Below the pieces are notes generated by a model, which saw only the letters and a program-made list of their open reading frames with translations, was not told the DNA's origin and did no database searches. From Blasia pusilla (taxonomy: Eukaryota > Marchantiophyta > Marchantiopsida > Blasiales), in the NCBI GenBank assembly GCA_050084515.1, contig CM114274.1:23684001-23748000 (forward strand): a stretch of 64,000 nucleotides of DNA, written 5' to 3'. The position numbers and the translations under genes are program-made. Shown here in pieces: positions 33,800-43,126 of this stretch (position 1 is the stretch's first letter; each line of letters begins with the position of its first letter).

Positions 33800-34960
33800 C
33801 GTAGCACTCCCCGCTACCTCAGGTTCCTCAGACCCGTCACGCTCTGGTGCAAACGCCTCGCTCCACCCGGCCTGCGCGACGTGCGCATCACCGCCAATCG
33901 TTGAAGCTCCTCAGTCGAGCCCCACAGCGGCACCTCCCCTCCACGGAATGATGCAGCTACCATAACACTCCTCTCCATAGAAATGTCAGGAACGGGAGTA
34001 TCCTCTGCATGGACATGTCCCTCAATCAAATCACTAGGCCAAGTGATGGCCTTGCTAAATCTTTGCTAAGGTCGCCATCTCTCTGGCCGTTGCTCGATCA
34101 TCGCACTGTGAATCGAGCGGGTAATGAGCTAAAGGCGCCCATCACTGACGCCATCCTGGTTTGTAGGGCGTTGACTCCTCCCGTAATGGTGAGGGAAAAC
34201 CCCATCGGGTATAACCTTTGCTCCACCAACCAAGACGTCGAGGACTCAAGATCGTCACTATCGCTTTGGCGCGCACTACGGACTCATCCAGGATGTTCGG
34301 CGAATCCTCACCACGACCTCTGCCGGGTGATATCTTGTGTGGTACTCGCTCCACCCAAGGATATCGTATCCGAAATGGACAACACTCCACATCGGCTCTC
34401 GTCAAGCCCAATCCTCGAATGACGCTTTCCCCAACATCAAGGGTTGCGCTCTGAATCAACTAGGAGCGGCTGCGGACTAAAAGCTCTACCTCCAGGACTC
34501 ACCAACTGGAAGACCTCTCCTCGGTTATCCAGCAACACAACACCAGGAGAAGCCATGGCACGCTCTATCGCGGGTCTAGCGGGCATCTCCGCCATCCTAG
34601 CGACCGCGACTGTCATGAATCGGCGTGGGCGGCCCGAGCATCCGCTCAGGGAGGTCCATCACCTCCTTTCCAATCACCTCTGAACGTGATGCAGGAACTC
34701 CAACTCCGCGCTCACATAGTGAAGCGGCCAGCCGAAAAGCCTCGGTGAGCGTACCTCCCAACGTCACAACATCGGAAGCAGAAAATAAAGGAGTGCGATA
34801 CAACGGTGGCGCCCCAACAACGTGCTCGACACATGCCCCTCCCGAGCATCAACAAGGAGTCGCCGCACTTTTCGCTTCTCCCATCGCCCTCCGTGCTTGC
34901 ACACCAACAACATTACCAACTCTCCGGGAACTTTGATGAGGACCCATCGATGGGGTCCTC
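33800..34960 (-). pseudogene. Ty3 protease region, broken
   Basis: Around 34,449-34,475 the minus strand gives PQPLLVDSE at the site where retropepsins have a D-S/T-G active site; the third position reads Glu. Downstream, ESVIRGLGLTRADVECCPF fits the strand and flap region that follows in Ty3-like proteases (D-S-G-x-x-P-x-x-L-G pattern). Upstream, SASDVVTLGGTLTEAF and ASRSEVIGKEVMDLPERMLG have no known fold. A frameshift lies next to the active site. A linker (33,814-34,029) leads to the methyltransferase. Retropepsins cut the polyprotein. Confidence 0.6.
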
Positions 34961-36740
34961 ATCGCCGACAACGTGAAAGATTGAGGAAGCCTAGTCGTCT
35001 CATCGGCTTCCCCTCATTTGTGGATCCAACTCTGCGGCTGCTCCACGCGTCACAACTGCGGCGGCCTCCATCTGGGCAACCCCGCACATCCATCCAGGAT
35101 CCTCCACATCTCTGGCTGCTCCATATGATGTCGATGCCACGGATCCGGCATCGGGTAACCTCAATGCCATAGCGGCAATCTGCTCCTGTAGCTGTTGTAT
35201 CTGGGAGCCATCCCAGCCTCACGTCCGGCATCTCCCTCGGCGAGTCTAGGTGGTGGTACTCTACCTCCTCCACGGGCAACTCCACCACCCTGTCGAGCAA
35301 CTCCAGCTCCTCGTCCCCCAACAGGACCACCTGGAGCACGATCTCTAGGCCCACCCGGACCGGCTACTCGCTCTAGTGCCCTCTCTGGCCCTCGATCCAG
35401 ACGTAACTCAGGATGTAAACTAAAACACCTGGCGCGTGTATGACCATACCTCTTACAATAGTCACAATGATAACCTCCTGGTGTAGCACCATCTCCTCCT
35501 CCATGATGAGGCACATGTCCATGACCCTGACGAGTGCAATCGCGCTGATGATGGGCTCCACCACATGACCAACAAGTAATAGTAGGCGGCTGCTGTTGAG
35601 CCGCATATGAAGGCGCAGGTCTCTGTGGCACGGCCTCTCGGTATCCTCCCTGAGCTCGTGGTGCCACAGTCGACCTATCTCGGAGTCCACGTTGCTGCAC
35701 AGGTGGTGCAGACAATCGTGACTGCTCTCGCCCAGAACCCATGGTGGCTACGCTCTCCTCCGCCATGTTGCGCTCAATGTTCTTGGCGGTCCTAAAAACA
35801 TCTCTCAACGTAGGGGAGGTGTTCATAAGAAGCACCCCTCCCGCACCCGTGTCCGCAGGGTCCGGTCCAGCATCGCATACCATGACTGGATAGCCTGAGC
35901 CTCTGTCACCCCCTGAGTGACGTTGATCAACCGGCGCAAGCGAGTGTAAGCCTCACGCAAACTCTCACCCGAGCGCCTCTGGAAGTCGTGGATGCTCCGC
36001 AACTTCTCCGTCCGTACCCCCTGGTAGCTCGCCCTCAACTCAGCAAAGAACTCAACCACAGGGTTGAACCTGGGACGAACCCGACTAGACGGTGCAACTG
36101 CTCCCGTGCGAGTGACCCCTCCTAAAACGTCACTAGTGGAAGAGGCAGTAGCCTCTCCTGACTCCTCCTCCTCATCTAGGAACGGCTCCGTCCATGACAC
36201 ATAATGTGGGTCATAGTAGAGCCTCCACGCCTCGATCTCACATGCATATCTCTGAGAGAACTCATGGTAATCGTCCATGGGCCCCTCTAAATGGTGGAAC
36301 ATACCGTTCCATGTCAGAACGGGTTGAACTCTCTAGAGTTCTGGCCCATTGGGAGTTGCACCAACTCCTAAACTCTGCTATAAAATCGTGCAACTCAATC
36401 GTGCCCCTCTCGCACTGAAAACCTACGCGGTCCTCTACCCCGGTCGTCCATCTCGTACGCCCAACTGGTAGGACCACTCACAATGTGTGGCGATGTGCTC
36501 ACAAACTCCTCTACACCCTCCCCCTTGTTTGACGATGACACAGAAGGAGGTCGAGGTGGTCCCTCACGTGGAGACCCTCGAAACCTCGCGCCACTCCGCG
36601 TAAAACCTCTAGAGCTACTCTCGGGTTCACCACCTCGCCTCTCAAAGTCCCGAACAGACTCCGTGATGACCCTCGTGCCCCTCTCACCCAATCACTCTGA
36701 ACCTCGTGAGGAATCCCTAAATCACTCATCCCAAACATGC
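34961..36740 (-). pseudogene. Ty3 gag with two zinc knuckles, broken
   Basis: Minus-strand frames give the capsid-like Retrotrans_gag region (FIAEFRSWCNSQWART, then FFAELRASYQG, IHDFQRRSGESLREAYTRL and AIQSWYAMLDRTLRTRVR) between about 36,480 and 35,830. A low-complexity segment and two zinc knuckles follow: CWSCGGAHHQRDC (35,536-35,574) and CDYCKRYGHTRARC (35,425-35,466). The second is a standard C-x2-C-x4-H-x4-C; the first is one residue short before its last Cys. Gag packages the RNA and forms the particle. Shifts occur near 36,300 and 36,480. A Gly/Pro-rich tail leads to the protease region. Confidence 0.85.
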
Positions 36741-36767
36741 GGCACTCGATCTACACTCTCTCTCCCC

Positions 36768-38172
36768 GAGACGTGTAACGTGCGGCAACACGCGGCGTGG
36801 TGCGGCAAATCAACTAGGCTATCATCTCATCGACAACCTACCCTCAACTCCGGACATCCCACACAGGTCTATGTCACCTAAACCACATACATAAATGATG
36901 CTCTCAGCATCCACACACCCAATATCCCCAAATAAATCCCAGTATCCCTCACACGTGCAGGGTAAAGGACCAGAATGGGTAACCTGAACACATGTCGATG
37001 TCGCTCCTCAGCAACTGCAAATCTCGACCCCAACTCGATCGAGGAGACAACTCCTCCAATCAGCAAGTCATACTCCTCCCGTATTGATGCTGCTCAAAAC
37101 TCCTCGATAAACAGTGCGGTCCCGGTGAACGGTGCGGCGTTGCAGGCGGCACGGAACGACTACGAACGGTACGGCCCTTGATGGTGGGATGCGGCACTCG
37201 GAGGCATACCCTCCTCAATCAATAATAATCCCACACTCTGCTCCACAATGACGGTGCGGCTCCGCGATCGAGATGGTGCGGTGCGGCTCCGCGATCGAGA
37301 TGGTGCGGTGCGGCCACGAGCGGCACGGCGCGGCAATCGGCGGCGCGTTGCGGCTACGGGCGTCACGGCACGATACTCGATCGTCGTCGAGCGGCTACCA
37401 ATCACAACATAGCAACATGAAATCAAAACTCAAACACCATAACCGGAGGTCATCTGCCTTCATTGGTTGATGAAGAAACTACGATGATGGTGGCGGCCAA
37501 AACAAAGTACGTGGTGGCGACGCAAGTCAAGGAATCAACGAACGTCATGGAAGACCCTCCACTCCGTAATAGCGGCAATGGCACCCAAAGGATGGACAAT
37601 GGACGGTGGACCCTTGCGATGACGGTTGACCGCTGATGGTGACGCCAAGCGATGACGGTGATGGTTGACCGTCGACCGTTGCGATGACTATGATGGCGGA
37701 CGGCCGCCGCGGTGTGGCGGCTGATTTAGGTTTGCGATTTAACCTAAAAATCGCCTAGCAATGGCAGCTTTACAAGATTGCCCATAACTTTTTTTCTCGC
37801 AATCCAAATTTGTATCTTGTTGTTTGCACTGGCGTGCACAGCTTCACGATCTACGCTACCATCAAAAATATTTAGAATCGGATATTTCAGTAAAAACTGA
37901 CAGGGACTGTCGTAAAACCCAATGTCTCTTTCTCCTACACAAAATTCGGCAACGTTCCCGCGCTGATTTCTCCCAACGAAAATGTAACATCTGTAAAAAT
38001 ACAAATCAGCAAGCTATATGGTGCTCCCGAGAGCACCAGCATGATGCAACCCGCCCCCATACTCAATCCCTATCAGAAATTGGGCAGCGCTTCCGCGCGC
38101 CACTCTTCCACACGAAAAATCGGCAAATGCAAAGAGTAATGAAAGCAGCCCTTGCTCCGGTGAGCACTCCCA
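36768..38172 (-). other. Leader of the DNMT retroelement
   Basis: Non-coding 5' leader between LTR and gag on the minus strand. The part 36,768-37,580 is shared with 9,313-10,110. A 27-bp unit (GTGCGGCTCCGCGATCGAG...) is tandemly doubled at about 37,254-37,307. At the LTR border the minus strand reads TGGGAGTGCTCACCGG, so the TGG expected of a primer-binding site is present, but I could not match it to a tRNA. Confidence 0.6.
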
Positions 38173-38454
38173 TGATTACCTATTCTCCCAAGTCACCTCC
38201 TTGGCTCTTGACCTGATGTAGGAGGTCAAGGGCCACTTACCAAAAATAGTAAGTCGATCATATACTCAAAATGGTACTTACCTAAAATAGTAAGTTCATC
38301 AATATGGCTCCAAATGAGCAGAAACAAAGGGGAAACCTGCTATCTCAGGTTTCCAAGGGCCTCAGCAGGTCACCCTTGACCTACTGGGTGTGTCCTCCAC
38401 TACTCATGAAGGCGCTCTATTAGATCCCACCGATCTATCCTAAAAGACGTGACA
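38173..38454 (-). repeat. Right LTR (5' LTR of the minus element)
   Basis: 282 bp starting TGATTACC and ending GACGTGACA on the plus strand, partner of 28,808-29,089, followed directly by the ATTG target duplication. Confidence 0.9.
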
Positions 38455-38458
38455 ATTG

Positions 38459-40276
38459 ACATAATATGGATAGTTGAAGGTTTGGGAGACGCATTGTATC
38501 ATCTTCATCTTTTATTGGAGGGCCATGTCATATGCACCAGTTGTATCAAGATGCAATGGAAATTGTAAGACATTTGGAGAAGCCAGACTATTTTTTGACC
38601 ATGACATGCAATCCTAAGTGGGAGGATATTACATCAGCCTTATTACCTGGTCAATTAGCTGCGGATTAACCTCACTTGGTCGTTCGGGTTTTTTAGAAGA
38701 AAAAGAAGGAGTTATTACGACTCATTATTGACAAGAAAAGATTAGGTCGAGTTTTAGGATGCATCCATTGGTGGAATTCCAAAAAAGAGGTCGATCTGCC
38801 GCATGGGCACGTTCTTATTATTTTAGGTGATGAGGACAAACTACGTACCACTTCTGGTTATGATAATATTTTTTCAAAAAAAATCCCTGATCAATCTACC
38901 CCATCCAAGATTATATTTTAATGTTGCTAATTGCATGCTTCATAGGCCATGTGGTGCATTAAACCCAAATGCACCATGTATGGATAAGGAAACAAAAAAT
39001 GTAGAAAACGCTATCCCAAGGCTTTTTTGGTCAATACTATAGAGATGGAAGATGATTATCTGATCTATCGTAGGTAAGGATCTTTTCATCTTGGCTTGTC
39101 TCTATTACTCTAAGGTATATGACATAAATATCATGATTTCATGCTTTGTCATTGTATTTCTGTAGATTGGAGAATGGAAGGGCAATAGTTAAGCGCAAAT
39201 ATTCATTGGATAATCGTTGAGTCGTGCCCTACAATCCTATGTTGTGCACACTCTTTGATTGTCACATTAATTTGGAGATCATAAGTAGTTCTAAGTACTT
39301 ATATATAAGGGGTCTGATGCTATGTCATTTAAGTTTTCAATTAAAGGATACATCCAATATAATCGACGTTGTTGACGAGATGACGTCGTATCTTGATGCA
39401 AGGTATGATTCTGCTAATTGATTGCTTTGTTATATTATATTTTGTTCCTCTACATTACGTCATTCTCCTTACCTGAATACTTGGAATTATTATTTTTCCA
39501 GATCAGAGGCATGTTGGTGACTCTTCAAGTTTAGTCTATATGTTGAACTTCCAATTATTGTGCAATTAGCAGTTCATCTTCTAGAACAACAAATAGTCTA
39601 CTTCAATGATGTTGATGCTCCTCAAGATGTTTTGCAACGAAAGAGAGAGACGACTTAGACACAATTGTTTGCAACCAATCTATCTGACTCCATTGACCGA
39701 AATATTTATATATAGATTTTCCTTCGTATTATCGTTGGAGTAACAAGACATGGATTCCTAGGGTACAAAAAAATAAATGGTTGTGGATATCCTACTGGCC
39801 GCTTATACCTTACTCATCCAAGTGAATACTCAAAAGTTGTTTGTGTACCTTTGTTTTTGTATACCACACTCTAAAGTGATGCATTTATATTGGGATGAGC
39901 TGATTTATTTCACTTCTTCAAATTCATATATGAAGGAGAACGTCATTGGTTGAGATTACTCCTCCATCATGTTCGAGGAGCAACCACCTAAGAATGTTTG
40001 AAGCCTATCAATAAAATATTATCTCCAACATTCAAGGAGGCTGCTATCCAATTGGGATTTCTTGAGGATGATAGAGAATTGTTCTCTTGCTTCGTAGAAG
40101 CTTGTACAGTCCATATAGGTTCATCATTTTGCCGTTTATTTGCAATTATTCTAGTGTACAACACATCTACTCATCTTGCAATATTATGGAGTCAATCCTT
40201 GCTTCCACTAGTAGAATATTTCTTATATGAAGGAATTCATTTCTACCACCCCTTATATCATTTGTTTCTTTCTTGA
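38459..40276 (+). pseudogene. Canonical plant Helitron Rep, C-terminal half
   Basis: Resumes the frame cut at 28,506. It gives RFGRRIVSSSSFIGGP, HMHQLYQDAMEIVRHLEKPD, FLTMTCNPKWEDITSALLPG, and the HUH strand DLPHGHVLIIL with both His codons intact (38,802-38,810). Next come MHRPCGALNPNAPCM-like residues, VVPYNPMLCTLFDCHINLEI, and a shortened tyrosine helix (SKYLYIRG). 39,530-40,230 gives the linker (FNDVDAPQDVL, EGERHWLRLLLHHVRGATT, LGFLEDDRE). Rep nicks and joins DNA ends in rolling-circle transposition. Many stops are present. Confidence 0.85.
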
Positions 40277-41395
40277 TAGTATCCATTAGAAGAAAAGTAT
40301 GGTTTTTGTGACTCGATTAAGAATGACTTATACACAAAATGACTGAAAGTAAAACTCTATTGGTTTAGTCATTTTGTATGACTTGGAAAACCAAAACTGT
40401 CAGAATGTAATGACTCTAATAGTATTCTAAATGACTCAGTCATGTACGAGTCATATCTCGTGACTGGTTAAGTAATCTAAGTCAATTTTTCACACATGTG
40501 TATCAGTAAATATAATTTTGTGAATATTACATAAATAAATAAAAATTAAGTAAAAAGGCATCAAATAAACCCTAGGAGTTTCAATGAAGAAAGGAGATTA
40601 AATATTTTTTAGTAGAGATTCAAAATTGAGTCCAAAAATATTTAAAATAATAAATGATTAATATTAAGAAGTGAATCATAAAATACATTAGAAAAGTAGA
40701 AAAAATGAATTCTCAAATACCCAAAAATGACTAAAATAAACATCATGTATAAATAAAAAAATTATAGTGAAAAATATCTTAGTTAGTTTAGATATTGAAT
40801 TAAATTTATTTATTTTAATCATAAATTTTAAATTTTTATTCACTATTATTTGGGATTTAAAACTATTAGACACCACAATCGTATTATTATTATCTATCAT
40901 CATTATTTTTGAATATTTGAAAAAAAAATTGTCCTATTTATGATGTTATGTTTAAGGTAATTTTATTTCCAACTATAATATTTATTTTGATTTTTTTGTT
41001 ATCAAGCTCTAAATCTTAGAGGTTGATGACACTCACAAATCACACGTGAACAAAAAGCAAGGGTCGTAACTCGGCAAGCTTCAGGTCGTGAGATGAACGG
41101 TCTCATAGAAGGGAGAGCGCCAAGCACGAGAGCGGCAACCAAGAGAAAAAAGGTCGCGCGGGAGCTGTAGTTTAGGGCGTGTGCGGGAGCTGAAGTCAAG
41201 GCTTGAGGCGGGAGCTGGAGTCGAGGCTTTGAGTCGGGAGCCAGAGTCAAGGGTCGCGCGGGAGCTATGGTTTAGGGCGTGCGCTGAAGCTAGAGTTGAG
41301 GCTTGAGGCGGTAGTTGGAGTTGTCCAAGCCACCATAAAAAGGTCATCTCTTTGGTCTAATGTTAAGGTCGTGAAGTTGACAACAAATAGATGCG
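40277..41395. other. AT-rich insertion in place of helicase N terminus
   Basis: The Walker A and B part of the PIF1 helicase expected here is missing. Instead there is AT-rich DNA and, at 41,152-41,325, a GC-richer minisatellite. This may be a further insertion plus a deletion. Confidence 0.5.
41152..41325. repeat. Minisatellite, period 100 bp with ~25-bp subunits
   Basis: GTCGCGCGGGAGCT followed by TTTAGGGCGTG occurs at 41,153 and again at 41,253. Within each unit the words GGGAGCT and AAGGCTTGAGGCGG recur at roughly 25-bp steps. Confidence 0.75.
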
Positions 41396-42275
41396 TTCAA
41401 AGGTTGGAAGGTCATTTGCACTTTGAACCAACAAATTTTTGCTAATTGGTTCTTGGAAGTGGACGAGGGTCGTGTATCTTTGCATCCTTATTTTGGAGAA
41501 GAATTTATAAAATTATAATCTGAAATTGTTACTAATAGTAATAAGATATGCGATCTTATTGATTTGATCTATGGCAATTCTCCTAGCCAATTCCATGACA
41601 TTGGTTTCTTGAGATACGTAACTATTTTGACTCCAAGAAATAGAAATATTGATGACATAAATGCAGATGGTTCCCGGATAGGTAAACTTTTAACCTGCAT
41701 ATATTTTCTTATTGGAACTTTTTTTTACTAATATTATTTTAGTAACTTTTTTAACTAATATTATTTATTCTCACGAATTCATTACATATTGTGTACACGA
41801 GCATATTTACCTCAACGTCGACTCTATTCCAAAGGAGGGGATGAGTTATATCTATCCAACGGAATTTTTGAACGCATGCTTGCCTTCTAGACTACCTCCC
41901 CATCGTTTGTGTTTGAAGATTGGTGCAACAATCATGCTCTTACGAAACATGAATGGATCACATGGACAAACAAATTGGACGAGATAAGTGATTCCTGGAT
42001 TTATGCAATATTGCATACTTGTTGAAATCATCACAAGGAAGAATATTGGAGATCGAATTTTTATTCCACATATCCCATTGGTTGTTTTGGATTGTAGTTT
42101 GCCATTTGATTTACGTAGGTTTCAATTCCCTATTTGAACAACTTTTGCAAAAGGTTGGCATTTACTTGCTTACTCTTGTATTTTCTCTTGTAGCATTATC
42201 TAGAGTTATTGTGGGGAAGAGAAGTTCCATCCACATTACTATTGGAAGTGATGAACATTACTATTGGAAGTGATG
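41396..42275 (+). pseudogene. Canonical Helitron PIF1 helicase, C-terminal part
   Basis: Frames give WLLEVDEG-like residues near 41,450, DSIPKEGMSYIYPTEFLNA, LPPHRLCLKIGATIMLLRNM, TNWTR, and then DRIFIPHIPLVV and RRFQFPI near 42,100. This is the usual C-terminal run of Helitron PIF1 helicases (P-x-E-F-L-N, H-x-L-x-L-K-x-G, MLLRN, N-x-TR). Stops and shifts break it. A 22-bp tandem duplication (CATTACTATTGGAAGTGATG) sits at its end near 42,232-42,275. Confidence 0.82.
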
Positions 42276-43017
42276 AACATTCAGATAAGGAAGGTAACTA
42301 CACACGAGATGTAGTATATAAAAAAATACTTGGATGAGATAAAATTTGCAATTATATTACAACAACCTTAGTAGCATATGCATCGTCCGGATGCTAATAA
42401 GAGGCGGGAGCAATGAGATCCTCGATATTAGGATCTTCTAATTCTATCACGGCCGCGAACAAAATGATTGGATGACTCCCTCATGGAAGTCCAATCTACC
42501 CATTCGCAACACCATACGCACAACACAAGCACTATAATCTTGCCCTCTTCTTCTCTACCCGCTCTACCCCTTCCATGTCGAATTGTATGTCCACAACCTT
42601 TAGCACATTATCTCTTCCACGGGCACCTTGTTAGTATATAAATATAGACCATATGGTAGGTACATTTTATAAACATGATGTAATCACATGAATCTCTTGT
42701 ATTCTTAGTGCATAGCACCAGCATCCATATTAGAGACGGTCACCCGGGCACCTCGATTTTCACGGTTGGAGGAAACCTAAGACCTTGCCTTGGAACTGGA
42801 ATGAACCTAAGCCCTGTGGGAATATCTAGGTTTAAAGTCCCTTCAAAGTAAGGGACTTTAAACCTAGATATTCCCACACCCAGGAGGGAAGACTAGAAGG
42901 ATCGAAGAGGATTGAATTCGAAAAAGAATTATGAAGACCATTCCCGTAATACTTTTTAAATTTCGTATTTGCTTTTATGTTAAAAAATCATACTATTGCT
43001 CGTGCGCTTCCTGCGTG
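42276..43017. other. Right flank of Helitron and TAF10 upstream DNA
   Basis: No coding sequence recognised. The Helitron 3' terminus (hairpin plus CTRR) could not be fixed. It contains the palindrome listed separately. Confidence 0.45.
42816..42877. repeat. Perfect 28-bp-arm palindrome
   Basis: GTGGGAATATCTAGGTTTAA and eight more bases (42,816-42,843) are exactly reverse-complemented at 42,850-42,877 around CAAAGT. It lies about 250 bp upstream of the TAF10 start codon. Perfect arms imply a recent or maintained structure. Confidence 0.95.
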
Positions 43018-43049
43018 GCGGGGCCGGGCCGGGCGGGGCGGGGCGGGGT
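43018..43049 (+). promoter_or_regulatory. G-run tract upstream of TAF10
   Basis: A run of six G-tracts (GGGG, GGG, GGG, GGGG, GGGG, GGGG) separated by one or two C bases starts about 110 bp before the TAF10 ATG, in otherwise AT-rich DNA. This fits a G-quadruplex or a Sp1-like promoter element. The regulatory role is inferred from position only. Confidence 0.45.
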
Positions 43050-43126
43050 GAGTAAACAAGACGGGAGGCGAGGCCGGGGAAATTTGGTCGTGTAAACGAC
43101 TAGTGTTAACAAGGAAGGAGCGAGCA

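Larger units (their letters stand above)
28507..38454 (-). mobile_element. Ty3/gypsy element with DNMT and PHD finger
   Basis: A 9,948-bp insertion on the minus strand, flanked by ATTG at 28,503-28,506 and 38,455-38,458. Deleting it with one ATTG rejoins the host Helitron frame in phase. LTRs of 282 bp are seen at 28,808-29,089 and 38,173-38,454 with about 3 percent differences. The coding order on the minus strand is gag, protease, cytosine-5 methyltransferase, reverse transcriptase, RNase H, integrase, PHD finger. PR-RT-RH-INT order defines Ty3/gypsy. The element is GC-rich against AT-rich surroundings. Multiple shifts and stops make it inactive. The left end carries an extra 129-bp direct repeat that the right end lacks. 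Confidence 0.92.

Noticed and set aside
38155-38172. Primer-binding site for a named tRNA
   Set aside because: TGG abuts the LTR, but the following bases do not match the 3' end of any tRNA I can recall, including initiator Met.
37908-38172. TGTCGT at 37,908 as the true start of the right LTR
   Set aside because: Only six bases match the left border and the following 260 bp do not align with 28,513-28,807.
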